Shown here piece after piece: positions 18,039-26,590 of a DNA stretch of 64,000 bases (the first letter of the stretch is position 1; each line of letters starts with the position of its first letter). The notes below the pieces were generated by a model, which saw nothing but the letters and a program-made list of their open reading frames with translations, had not been told where the DNA came from and searched no databases. Origin of the DNA: Paraburkholderia sp. Ac-20340 (GTDB lineage Bacteria > Pseudomonadota > Gammaproteobacteria > Burkholderiales > Burkholderiaceae); contig NZ_JAAGPR010000013.1 of NCBI RefSeq assembly GCF_017104965.1, positions 62,001 through 126,000 of the forward strand, written 5' to 3'. Both the position numbers and the translations under genes were made by a program.

Positions 18039-19073
18039 TCAGGCGCGGCCCGAGGCCAGCGCCCGCGCGCACTCGGCGACCAGCGCCGGACCGCGGTAGA
18101 TGAAGCCGGTATAGACCTGCACGAGCGCCGCGCCCGCGGCGATCTTCGCGCGCGCGTCTTCGCCCGAGAAAATCCCGCCCACGCCGATGATCGGCACCTG
18201 ATCGCCCAGTTCGGCGCGCAGCTTGCGGATCACTTCGTTCGACGCGTCGAATACCGGACGGCCCGACAGACCGCCGGTTTCATTCGCGTTCGGCAGACCT
18301 TCGACGGCCGCGCGCGAGAGCGTCGTATTGGTGGCGATCACGCCTTCGATCTTGTGGCGCAGCAGCGTATCGGCGATTTCCTTGACCTGTTCGTCGTCGA
18401 GGTCCGGCGCGATCTTGAGCGCGAGCGGCACGAGCTTGCCGTGCATATCGGCTAGACGCTGCTGCTTGTCCTTGAGCGCGGCGAGCAGGGCGTCGAGTTC
18501 GCCGCCGCCTTGCAGCTGGCGCAGATTCTTGGTGTTCGGCGACGAAATATTGATCGTCACGTAGCTGGCGAACGGATAGACGCGCTCGAGGCAGAAGAGA
18601 TAGTCGTCGGCGGCGCGCTCGATCGGCGTATCGGCGTTCTTGCCGATGTTCAGGCCGAGAATGCCGCGATAACGCGCGGCCTGCACGTTCTTCACGAACT
18701 GCTCGACGCCGTGGTTATTGAAACCCATCCGGTTGATGATGCCGCCCGCCTGCGGCAGACGGAAAATGCGCGGACGCGGATTGCCCGGCTGCGGACGCGG
18801 CGTGACCGTGCCCACCTCGATAAAACCGAAGCCCAGCGCGGCAAATCCGTCGATGGCGGCGCCTTCCTTGTCGAGGCCTGCGGCGAGGCCAACCGGATTG
18901 CGGAAGGTCAGGCCCATGACGGTGCGCGGCGAATCGGGCACGCGCGAAGCGAGCAGCCCGGCCATTCCGGTGCGGCCCGCCGCGCCGATCATGCGCAGGG
19001 AAAGGTGGTGGGCGTCTTCGGCGTCCATGCGAAAGAGCTGGTCGCGGACGAACGGATAAAGGGTGCTGAACAC
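18039..19073 (-). CDS. pyrD: dihydroorotate dehydrogenase (quinone), class 2
   Basis: Oxidises dihydroorotate to orotate in pyrimidine synthesis, passing electrons to membrane quinone through FMN. The 344-residue chain has the class 2 N-terminal helical extension (FVRDQLFRMDAEDAHHLSL), NPVGLAAGLDKEGAAIDGF, the catalytic Ser region YVTINISSPNTKNLRQLQ, and GVGGIFSGEDA for phosphate binding. The start is a GTG at 19073. It lies beyond bpt and aat on the same strand. Confidence 0.96.
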   Translation of the reverse strand: MFSTLYPFVRDQLFRMDAEDAHHLSLRMIGAAGRTGMAGLLASRVPDSPRTVMGLTFRNPVGLAAGLDKEGAAIDGFAALGFGFIEVGTVTPRPQPGNPRPRIFRLPQAGGIINRMGFNNHGVEQFVKNVQAARYRGILGLNIGKNADTPIERAADDYLFCLERVYPFASYVTINISSPNTKNLRQLQGGGELDALLAALKDKQQRLADMHGKLVPLALKIAPDLDDEQVKEIADTLLRHKIEGVIATNTTLSRAAVEGLPNANETGGLSGRPVFDASNEVIRKLRAELGDQVPIIGVGGIFSGEDARAKIAAGAALVQVYTGFIYRGPALVAECARALASGRA

Positions 19074-19218
19074 GGGAGGTAGGCGCGGGCGCCGAAAAAT
19101 GAGAACCCGCTATTTTAGCGACAAAGGCGAGGCGGCTGGCGCGCGGGCTGGAATCCGTCGCACACGACGTCGCGTGCGCAGGCGACGCGCCGGGCGTCCG
19201 ACGACCCTGAACGGGCGC

Positions 19219-19983
19219 TCAGGCGAGCGGATCGAGTGCGCGCCAGACGCCGTCGAACAGGCCTTCGAGCGGCTGAAAACGCGCCTTGTAGGCCATTTTC
19301 GGGCTTTCGCGAATCCAGTAGCCCAGATACACATAAGGCAGTTGCAGGCTGCGCGCCTGTTCGATCTGCCAGAGGATGTTGTAGGTGCCGTAGCTCGCGT
19401 GCGGCGTATCGGGCTCGAAGAAGGTGTAGACCGAGGACAGCCCGTCGCCGAGGATGTCGATCATGCTGACCATGCGCAGAATGCCCGGCGCGTCAGGATG
19501 CTGCGGATCGGGCTCGCGAAACTCCACGAGACGCGAGTTGATCCGGCTTTGCAGCAGAAACTGTTCGTACTGGTCGCGGCTGTCGCGATCCATGCCGCCG
19601 CCCGCGTGGCGCGCCGACTGATAGCGCATGTAGAGCGCGTAATGCGCTTCGTCGTAATGCAGCGGCGCGACCGTGGCGACCAGTTCGCCGTGATGTTTCC
19701 AGGTGCGGCGCTGCGTGCGATTGGGCGTGTAGTGATCGACCGGCACGCGCACCGGCACGCAGGCGCGACAACCATCGCAATAGGGGCGATAAGTGAACAC
19801 GCCCGAGCGGCGAAAGCCGGCCTTGACGAGATCGGTATAGACGTCGGAATTGATCAGGTGGCTGGGAGTGGCCACCTGCGAGCGCGCGATGCGCCCCTCC
19901 AGATAACTGCAGGGGTAGGGCGCCGTTGCATAGAATTGCAGCGCGGAAAGCGGTGAAAGCGGCAGCTCGTTTGGATGAGTCAC
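19219..19983 (-). CDS. bpt: aspartate/glutamate leucyltransferase Bpt (arginyltransferase family)
   Basis: Adds leucine from Leu-tRNA to proteins with N-terminal Asp or Glu, marking them for ClpS/ClpAP in the bacterial N-degron pathway. The 254-residue chain has the ATE N-terminal signature (YATAPYPCSYLEGRIARSQ), the Cys cluster YCDGCRACVPVRVPV, and the C-terminal GNAT-like part (YVYLGYWIRESPKMAYKARF). The start is a GTG at 19983. It follows aat by 220 bases on the same strand, so both aminoacyl transferases of the pathway are together. The 220-base spacer holds no other gene. Confidence 0.93.
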   Translation of the reverse strand: MTHPNELPLSPLSALQFYATAPYPCSYLEGRIARSQVATPSHLINSDVYTDLVKAGFRRSGVFTYRPYCDGCRACVPVRVPVDHYTPNRTQRRTWKHHGELVATVAPLHYDEAHYALYMRYQSARHAGGGMDRDSRDQYEQFLLQSRINSRLVEFREPDPQHPDAPGILRMVSMIDILGDGLSSVYTFFEPDTPHASYGTYNILWQIEQARSLQLPYVYLGYWIRESPKMAYKARFQPLEGLFDGVWRALDPLA

Positions 19984-20203
19984 GTTGGCAGCTCTCGAAG
20001 CAGATCGGAACGTCGCGCGTCTCGGATCAACGCCTGGACTGGCGCAAAAAGCGACGTGTTACGACTGCATACTAACATCGACGCCAGTTTCGCATCTATC
20101 GAATTACGCGGCGTGGCGCACGTGTGGGCGCGATTAGCGGAGATTTCGGCGTGCTGAATGCGGCCGTTCGGAGCGATATCGGGATGAACGCGCGGGCGCA
20201 GTT

Positions 20204-20974
20204 TCAGACCGTCGGCAGGGCGGGATTTGCTGCGTGCCCGTGACCCTGCCCGAGCCAGTCGGCCAGCACGGTCTTGTCGAATGGCCAGCCGATCGCGGGC
20301 GCGACCACATTCGCCCGCACATGCGCGATAAACGCCTTGCGCGTGATTTCGCGCCCGCCCAGCGACGCCAGATGCGCGGTGTTCTGCTGACAGTCGATCA
20401 TGGCGACGCCGTTGCGGCGCAGATGCGCGACCAGCGCGGAAAGCGCGATCTTCGAAGCATCCGTCACCGAGGCGAACATCGATTCGCCGAAGAACATCGT
20501 GCCGAGCGATACGCCATACAGGCCACCCACGCGCTGGCCTTCGAACCAGGTTTCGATGCTGTGCGCGTCGCCGATGCGGTGCAGGCTGGAATAGGCGTCG
20601 ATCACATCCGCGGTGATCCAGGTGCCGCGCTGGCCGCGGCGCGGCGCATTGGCGCAGGCGCGCATGACGCTGGCGAAGTCGTGATCGACGCGAATTTCCC
20701 ATGCCGGGTCGCGCAGCACGCGCTTGAAGGTTTTCTTCAGCGACGGCGAGACCTTGAATTCGTCGGGGCGCAGGACCATACGCGGGTCGGGGCTCCACCA
20801 GAGCACCGGCTGGCCGTCCGAATACCACGGAAAAATACCGTGCCGATAAGCGTCGATCAGGCGCGAAGGCAGCAGATCGGCGCTGGCGGCGAGCAGGCCC
20901 GGCGCGCCGCTCGACGCGCCCAGAGCGCGTTCGACCGGCGGAAACGGGTCGTCGGGCGAGAGCCAGGGCACCAT
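20204..20974 (-). CDS. aat: leucyl/phenylalanyl-tRNA--protein transferase
   Basis: Adds Leu or Phe to proteins with N-terminal Lys or Arg, creating ClpS-recognised N-degrons. The 256-residue chain includes the L/F-transferase core: LIDAYRHGIFPWYSDGQPVL and WWSPDPRMVL, then the GGLYGVSLGTMFFGESMFA stretch. It starts 12 bases after the NUDIX gene and is followed by bpt. Confidence 0.95.
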   Translation of the reverse strand: MVPWLSPDDPFPPVERALGASSGAPGLLAASADLLPSRLIDAYRHGIFPWYSDGQPVLWWSPDPRMVLRPDEFKVSPSLKKTFKRVLRDPAWEIRVDHDFASVMRACANAPRRGQRGTWITADVIDAYSSLHRIGDAHSIETWFEGQRVGGLYGVSLGTMFFGESMFASVTDASKIALSALVAHLRRNGVAMIDCQQNTAHLASLGGREITRKAFIAHVRANVVAPAIGWPFDKTVLADWLGQGHGHAANPALPTV

Positions 20975-20986
20975 CGCCGGAGTGGC

Positions 20987-21532
20987 TCAGCCGTCGCGCA
21001 GCGGGCGCAGGACGTCGCCGGTGTGCAGGCCGTAGCTGCCGGACTGACGATCGGCGAAGAAAAAGCGCAGGGTCTGGCCGACCGTGGGAAACGCAATCTC
21101 GTCCCACGGAATTTCATGCTCCTCGAACAGGCGCACTTCCAGGCTTTCTTCGCCGGCTTCGATATCGAGATCGAGCAGACGCGCGAGATAGAAGAGATGA
21201 ACCTGATGCACGCGCGGCACGTTCAGCAGCGAGAACAGGCTTTGCACCTCCACGCGCGCGCCGGCTTCTTCCAGCGTTTCGCGCGAGGCGGCTTCCGAGG
21301 TGGTTTCGCCCATTTCCATGAAACCCGCGGGCAGCGTCCAGTAGCCGTAGCGCGGCTCGATCGCGCGGCGGCACAGCAGCACCTTGTCTTCCCAGACCGG
21401 CACCGTACCGACCACGTTACGCGGATTCTGATAGTGAATGGTGCCGCAGTGCGCGCAGACGTAGCGTTCGCGGTTGTCACCGGGCGGCACGAGCAGGCTG
21501 ACCGCCTGACCGCAAGTCGAGCAGAATTTCAT
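20987..21532 (-). CDS. NUDIX hydrolase with N-terminal zinc ribbon
   Basis: A 181-residue hydrolase of nucleoside-diphosphate-linked compounds. The N-terminal CSTCG...CAHCG pair of CxxC motifs is a zinc ribbon like that of NudC-type NADH pyrophosphatases, and the NUDIX box is GFMEMGETTSEAASRETLEE followed by AGA. The chain is shorter than NudC and lacks its N-terminal domain. The ATG at 21532 is preferred to the GTG two codons upstream. It is the first gene of a likely NUDIX-aat-bpt-pyrD series. Confidence 0.85.
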   Translation of the reverse strand: MKFCSTCGQAVSLLVPPGDNRERYVCAHCGTIHYQNPRNVVGTVPVWEDKVLLCRRAIEPRYGYWTLPAGFMEMGETTSEAASRETLEEAGARVEVQSLFSLLNVPRVHQVHLFYLARLLDLDIEAGEESLEVRLFEEHEIPWDEIAFPTVGQTLRFFFADRQSGSYGLHTGDVLRPLRDG

Positions 21533-21676
21533 GGGCACGATAGGGGGATGGGTGTTGCGAGTGTATCACCGCGGCGCGTCATGACGGGAGCTTGACCCGG
21601 AGCGCCTGCATAAGCGGATCGGCATGAAGGCCGAGTGCCGCTATCGACGTTGCGTCGATCTTTTTTGACGGCGGAA

Positions 21677-21714
21677 AACAAAAAAGGGTTACACGCCGAT
21701 GCGTTGTAACCCTT
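21677..21714 (-). terminator. terminator after initiator tRNA
   Basis: Arms GGGTTACA and TGTAACCC (with small mismatches inside) followed by TTTTTTGTTTT on the minus strand, about 25 bases beyond the tRNA. Confidence 0.75.
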
Positions 21715-21737
21715 GATTGCTTCTGACAGAACAGCTT

Positions 21738-21814
<77 letters not shown>

Positions 21815-22057
21815 TCCGTCAGAGAAAAGAATTATAGGGTAGATCCTGGGATCGTGCAACAGCTATTTGACGAAAGTTTTTCGGACGGCTTGCAGAAGGA
21901 TGATCGGAAGCTATCGGCGAGCTTGTCGGTGGCTGCGTCAGGCGCTGACAGAAGTGACAGAAGAGCGGCGGAAGGAGGACAGAAGTGCGACAAACGCCAG
22001 GCTAGAATCGGGGCCGAAGTGTTTTCCACCCTCGCATTCCCAAGACTGACGGTAGAT

Positions 22058-22555
22058 ATGGATATCGCCCACGACCTGCAAACCATCGCCGCACAAGAGC
22101 ACGCCCTCGTTTTCCCCCGTTTCGATGCCGATCGCGCCTGGCAACTCGGCGCTTTCCTGCGCGAGCTGGCCGTGGCGCGTTCGCACGCGGTTGCCATCGA
22201 CGTGCGTACGTTCGGCCTGCCGCTGTTCTTCTGCGCGCTGCCCGGCGCCTCGCCCGACAACGTTTCGTGGGTGCAGCGCAAGTCGCGCGTGGTCGAGCAC
22301 TTTCGCCGCAGTTCCTATGCGGTCGGTCTGCGTCTGCAGCAGTCCGGCACGACGCTCGCCGATAAACACGGCCTGCCGGCCACGGATTACGCCACGCACG
22401 GCGGCGCGTTTCCGCTGATCGTCGAGAGCGTCGGCGTGATTGGTTCGGTGACGGTGTCGGGCCTGCCGCAGCGCCTCGATCACGAACTCGTCGTCGAGGC
22501 GCTGTGCGCGCATCTGGGCGCCGACTACAGCCAGCTCGCGCTAGCCAAGGCCTGA
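22058..22555 (+). CDS. UPF0303 / haem-degrading-domain family protein
   Basis: A 165-residue cytoplasmic protein of the UPF0303 family (Haem_degrading fold, related to yeast YBR137W). Family-like stretches are HALVFPRFDADRAWQLG, DVRTFGLPLFFCALPG, VQRKSRVVEHFRRSSY, HGGAFPLIVESVGVIGSVTV and the C-terminal LPQRLDHELVV. The biochemical role in bacteria is not established. The ATG at 22058 is chosen over an upstream GTG that adds an unconserved stretch. The SMR gene begins 4 bases after its stop, so the two form an operon. Confidence 0.8.
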   Translation: MDIAHDLQTIAAQEHALVFPRFDADRAWQLGAFLRELAVARSHAVAIDVRTFGLPLFFCALPGASPDNVSWVQRKSRVVEHFRRSSYAVGLRLQQSGTTLADKHGLPATDYATHGGAFPLIVESVGVIGSVTVSGLPQRLDHELVVEALCAHLGADYSQLALAKA

Positions 22556-22559
22556 CGCG

Positions 22560-22898
22560 ATGCGCTCCTCACCCTGGCTCATCCTCGCCATTGCGATCGT
22601 CGCCGAAGTGATCGCCACTTCCGCGCTGCGGGCTTCGAATGGCTTTTCGCGGCTCGTGCCGTCGGCGATCGTCATCGCCGGTTATGGTGTGTCGTTCTAT
22701 TGCCTCTCGCTCACGCTCAAGACGCTGCCGGTGGGGATCGTCTATGCGGTGTGGTCGGGCGTGGGCATCGTGCTGATCACGCTCGTCGCGATCGTGCTCT
22801 ACAAGCAGATTCCCGATCTGCCCGCGATGCTCGGCCTCGGGCTGATCGTGGCCGGCGTGCTGGTGCTCAATCTGTTTTCGAAGATGCAGGCGCACTGA
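22560..22898 (+). CDS. small multidrug resistance (SMR) family transporter
   Basis: A 112-residue protein with four membrane helices. The essential Glu of helix 1 is present (AIVAEVIATSALRAS), as are the GYGVSFYCLSLTLKTLPVGI and AVWSGVGIVLITLVA signatures of the EmrE/QacE branch. SMR proteins act as dimers that exchange protons for quaternary cations, or guanidinium in the Gdx subgroup; the sequence is closer to the multidrug branch by eye. Confidence 0.88.
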   Translation: MRSSPWLILAIAIVAEVIATSALRASNGFSRLVPSAIVIAGYGVSFYCLSLTLKTLPVGIVYAVWSGVGIVLITLVAIVLYKQIPDLPAMLGLGLIVAGVLVLNLFSKMQAH

Positions 22899-22927
22899 AG
22901 CTCGTCGAGCACCGCCGGGCGCTGCGC

Positions 22928-23140
22928 TCAACGGCCGGGCGGCACGATGCGGATGCCGCAATCCGCGACGGCTTCGCGGCTGCGCTCGCCTTCGAGCGTG
23001 GCCGCGTCTTCCCAGAGACTGATCGCGCGCGACACGTCGATGTCGTGCTCCTGGGCGTAGCGGAACCAGCGATTCGCGGCCTGCGGCTCGGGAATTTCGC
23101 GCTCGGCTTCGTAGTATCGGCTGGACATGAGGGCGTCCAT
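22928..23140 (-). CDS. small hypothetical protein
   Basis: A 70-residue acidic soluble protein (ISLWEDAATLEGERSREAVA) convergent with the SMR gene. The ATG at 23140 is a guess; an in-frame start up to 23233 would give 101 residues. The body reads like real protein with repeated Glu/Arg and a Trp-Phe pair (ANRWFRYAQEHDIDVSRAI). No family recognised. Confidence 0.45.
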   Translation of the reverse strand: MDALMSSRYYEAEREIPEPQAANRWFRYAQEHDIDVSRAISLWEDAATLEGERSREAVADCGIRIVPPGR

Positions 23141-23407
23141 TGCGAGTCGTCGTGCTTGCAGAAGTGAAAGGGGCGGGCGGTGCGTCGAACGTCTTTCGGG
23201 CCGCATTCGCAGTGTGGCAGATTCGCCCTGCATGCCGATGCAAAATGCACAACTTCAGGTCAGGCACGCAGCGCTGCGCGTAACATGGAGCGCGGCCCGA
23301 CCGACCGCGGCTTGACCGCGGCCCAACCGTGACCCGGCGCGACGATACGCGACAAGACGCGACGATTCGCGCGTTTTCCTCAGCTGATTTTCCCCGCGGG
23401 GCTGGAT

Positions 23408-23692
23408 ATGGATATCCGTTTTCCTTCCGAAGCGCCGTCCTGGCACGACTCCAATCTGACCGTGGTGTTTCCCGCGCTGGTCGATGGCGCGCGCGTGCCG
23501 TGCGCGATTTCCGTCGAAGCGCTCGAGGACCATTTCGGCGCGATACCCGAAGGCCGCGAGGCGTGGATGCAGGCCTTCGATGCGGGCCGCCCGCGTATCG
23601 AAGCGGTCGCGCGCGCGCATCTCGAACTGAGCAACGGCACGCCGGTGCTGCTCAAAAGCGGCCATTTCCCGCCTGGCCATCTTTTGTCCTGA
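23408..23692 (+). CDS. DUF1488 family protein
   Basis: A 94-residue protein of the DUF1488 family, seen in many proteobacteria. It starts MDIRFPSEAPSWHDSN and carries VPCAISVEALEDHFG, as in other members. The function is unknown. It lies just upstream of a TetR gene on the same strand. Confidence 0.75.
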   Translation: MDIRFPSEAPSWHDSNLTVVFPALVDGARVPCAISVEALEDHFGAIPEGREAWMQAFDAGRPRIEAVARAHLELSNGTPVLLKSGHFPPGHLLS

Positions 23693-23750
23693 TTTTCCCG
23701 CTGATTTTCGGCTTTCATCGACGTTCATCGACCCTAAGCGACCGCGTTCC

Positions 23751-24395
23751 GTGAGCACCACCGAACCGAAAGACACGCGTGCCGCCGCGCTGCGCGCGCG
23801 CATCCTCGACGCCGCGCGCCGTATCGTGCTGCGCGAAGGCATCGACGCGCTCTCGATGCGCAAGATCGCCAGCGCGATCGGCTATTCGCCGGCGTCGCTT
23901 TATCTGCATTTCGAAGGCCGCGACGCCATCGCCCGCGCGCTGGGTCATGAAGGTTTTACGCAATTGCTTGCGAGCCTGCAGCCTTGCACGGAAATCGCCG
24001 AGCCGCGCGTGCGGCTTCACGCGCTCGCGCATGCGTATGTGACGTTCGGCTTTGCGCATCCCGATACGTATCGCATGATGTTTTTTCTGCCAGGCGAGCC
24101 GGTGATCGCTCGGGTGCAGGAAGAGGGCGCGCCGGACAACCTGCCATCTCACGCCGATGTCGCCGCGATCGAGGCGCTATTCGTCGATGCACTCGCGCCC
24201 GTTTGCGCCGATCCCGCGTGGCTTTCCCGCGCGCTGTGGGCGTTGCTGCATGGCTTCGTGGCGTTTTCGTTTCCCGGCCCCGCGAGCGTTCCGGAGTCGG
24301 CGAGTCTGCCAGCGATCGACGCTGCACTCGACGCCTGGCTTGCCGGTTGCATCCGCCCGCGCGCACCGCAAAACACGCCTGCCGATACGACGTGA
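23751..24395 (+). CDS. TetR/AcrR-family transcriptional regulator
   Basis: A 214-residue repressor-type protein. The N-terminal helix-turn-helix is clear (ILDAARRIVLREGIDALSMR, then IASAIGYSPASLYLHFEGRD), and the C-terminal ligand domain is a TetR_C form with AYVTFGFAHPDTYRMMFF. The start is a GTG at 23751. The acyl-CoA gene 125 bases downstream on the same strand is the nearest candidate target. Confidence 0.87.
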   Translation: MSTTEPKDTRAAALRARILDAARRIVLREGIDALSMRKIASAIGYSPASLYLHFEGRDAIARALGHEGFTQLLASLQPCTEIAEPRVRLHALAHAYVTFGFAHPDTYRMMFFLPGEPVIARVQEEGAPDNLPSHADVAAIEALFVDALAPVCADPAWLSRALWALLHGFVAFSFPGPASVPESASLPAIDAALDAWLAGCIRPRAPQNTPADTT

Positions 24396-24520
24396 TAGCC
24401 TCGCGATGAACATCGAATCACGCCGGGAATTGTGCTGAGAACCACGCTGAAAATCACGCCGATTCACGCGTATGGGATTCGCATCTTTTCATCGCGCTTT
24501 CATCACGTCGATCGATTGCC

Positions 24521-25684
24521 ATGTCACAAGAAGCCAACGACTCTTCATCTTCCGCCGATGCCGCGCAGCACGTGCTTGCGCATGTGGCGAACCGCATCGG
24601 CTTTATCGAACTCGCCCGGCCGCAGGCGCTCAATGCGCTGTCGACCGCCATGGTGCGCGCGATGCAGACCGCGCTCGACGCCTGGCGCGACGATCCCGAA
24701 GTGCTCGCCGTGATCGTGCACACGCAGCTTGCGCGCGCGTTCTGCGCGGGCGGCGATATCCGCTTTCTTTACGAGTCGTATCGCGCCGGGGAGCAGGCCG
24801 CGATCGATACTTTCTTTATCGACGAATATCGGCTCAATCACACGATATTTAGTTATCCGAAGCCTTATATCGCGTTGCTGAACGGTGTGGTGATGGGCGG
24901 CGGCATGGGTATTTCGCAGGGCGCGCATCGCACGGGCGGGCTGCGTGTGGTCGACAGCAGCACGCGCATGGCGATGCCGGAAACGCGCATCGGTCTCTTT
25001 CCCGATGTCGGCATGGGCTGGTTTCTCGCGCGCACGCCCGGCGCGCTCGGGCGTTATCTGGCGGTGACGGGCGACACTATCGACGCCGATAGCGCGCTTT
25101 ACACCGGTCTCGCCGATGTCTTGATCGACGCCGGTGCGCGGCCCGCCTTGCTCGATGCGCTGCAGACCGAGCCGTTCATGTCGGGCGAGGATGTGGTCAA
25201 GCGGATTCGCCATGCGGCCGAATCTGATGCGGCTGCGCGCGGTACCGCGGTAGAGAACGGTTGCGCGCTGGCGGCCTCGCGCAGCTGGATCGACCGGCAT
25301 TTTTCGCGGCCTTCGGTGCCCGATATTCTGGCGTCGCTCGAATCCGCGCAGCGCGAAGCGGGCGGTCCGCAAAGCGAATGGGCCGAGCAGACCGTGGGCG
25401 TCTTGCGCGAGCGCTCGCCATTGTCGATGGCGGTATCGCTGGAAGTGGTTTCGCGCGCCGAAGGATCGATGGCCGATGTGCTGCGCCGCGATCTCGATCT
25501 GACGCGTTCGAGCTTTACGCAAGGCGATGTGGTGGAAGGGATTCGTGCGCGCCTGATCGACAAGGACAATCATCCGCACTGGCGCTTCGCGCGTATCGAG
25601 GAGGTGCCGCAAGCCGACGTGGAAGCGATGTTCAAAAGCCCGTGGAGTGTGACGGAGCATCCGTTGCGGACGCTGCCGGGCTGA
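24521..25684 (+). CDS. enoyl-CoA hydratase/isomerase family, 3-hydroxyisobutyryl-CoA hydrolase-like
   Basis: A 387-residue crotonase-fold protein. Length and C-terminal domain place it in the ECH_2 group with 3-hydroxyisobutyryl-CoA hydrolase (valine catabolism). It shows IGFIELARPQALNALSTAMV, FCAGGDIRFLYESYRAG for the oxyanion hole, NGVVMGGGMGISQGAHR, and the catalytic Glu region MPETRIGLFPDVGMGWFLA. No other valine-degradation gene adjoins, so the substrate is inferred from family only. Confidence 0.85.
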   Translation: MSQEANDSSSSADAAQHVLAHVANRIGFIELARPQALNALSTAMVRAMQTALDAWRDDPEVLAVIVHTQLARAFCAGGDIRFLYESYRAGEQAAIDTFFIDEYRLNHTIFSYPKPYIALLNGVVMGGGMGISQGAHRTGGLRVVDSSTRMAMPETRIGLFPDVGMGWFLARTPGALGRYLAVTGDTIDADSALYTGLADVLIDAGARPALLDALQTEPFMSGEDVVKRIRHAAESDAAARGTAVENGCALAASRSWIDRHFSRPSVPDILASLESAQREAGGPQSEWAEQTVGVLRERSPLSMAVSLEVVSRAEGSMADVLRRDLDLTRSSFTQGDVVEGIRARLIDKDNHPHWRFARIEEVPQADVEAMFKSPWSVTEHPLRTLPG

Positions 25685-25762
25685 CATCGAAGGTGATGGA
25701 GAAGCGTGGAAGAGAAGCGGGATAGCGCGCGGCGCAGGACGCACCGCGCGTGGTGCAGCCGG

Positions 25763-26188
25763 TCAGTCTTCGTCGGTTTCGCTCATGAATGCGCGCATGA
25801 ACACCAGCGCGCCCCAGCCCCACACGGCATTCGAGGCGAAACCCATCGCCAGGCGCGGCAGCATATTGCCGCTCGGCCAGATGCCGCGCAGCGGATCGAT
25901 CACGAAAACCATCGCCGCCGTGAGTACGATGCCGCCGAACACGAACGCCTGCACCCACGGCGCTGGCCGCGACGGCGAAATGCGCAGCAGCCAGGTCATC
26001 GGGATGGCCCACAGGGCGCTCCAGATGGCGTTGACCAGAAACTCGGGCAGACCGAGCGGCGCGAACGGATCGGTGGAGAAACCGGCGACGTCGATCACCT
26101 GTGCGGCGTGCAGTAGCGCAAGCGTCGCTTCGCGAAAGAATAGCGAGGCCAGAAAGCCGGATACGAACGGCAAAATGATTTTTTGCAT
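25763..26188 (-). CDS. conserved hypothetical membrane protein
   Basis: A 141-residue protein with about four hydrophobic segments (FVSGFLASLFFREATLALL, AIWSALWAIPMTWLL, AFVFGGIVLTAAMVFVI, FASNAVWGWGALVFM) and an acidic C-terminus. It is convergent with the crotonase gene. The family is not recognised and no function can be given. Confidence 0.7.
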   Translation of the reverse strand: MQKIILPFVSGFLASLFFREATLALLHAAQVIDVAGFSTDPFAPLGLPEFLVNAIWSALWAIPMTWLLRISPSRPAPWVQAFVFGGIVLTAAMVFVIDPLRGIWPSGNMLPRLAMGFASNAVWGWGALVFMRAFMSETDED

Positions 26189-26590
26189 GAGAGCGGGCGA
26201 GAGTTGCGCGGCGCGGCGCGCGTGTGCCCATGAAGAGGCGGCGAGCGGCTGGCCGGATGTTGTGTCGGTATGCGCGCCATTATATCGGCGCGCTGCGTCC
26301 GCGATGCACCCCCGTATGCTAAAGCGTCGCGTAAAGCACGAAAGTGGAAAACCTAAGCTAAAAAAAATCGTTCAAAAGGCTTAGGGCGATCCCTAGACTG
26401 GTTCCCCATGCAAGCGGTGTCGTGCTTTGCCTACCGCGTCAGTCACCGATCCCGTCAACGATTTTTCCGGCCGCTCTGGTTCGCCAGGCGTTCGCGGATC
26501 GACTCGTCCTGACGCTTTGCGAGTGCGCCGCGCCGCTTATGCCGTTTTCAGCTTTCATTTTTACGTTTTGAACAAAAGCAGGAGTCACGC
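26189..26590 (+). promoter_or_regulatory. ssu upstream region with sulfur-type promoter element
   Basis: This 402-base gap has no gene. An A-rich tract and the element CTAGACTGG (26393-26401, containing a TAGACT -10) lie about 190 bases before ssuD. The same element occurs before sbp at 48385-48393, again after an A/T-rich stretch. This suggests a CysB-type activated promoter with a long leader. A GCAGGAG ribosome site ends the region. Confidence 0.6.
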
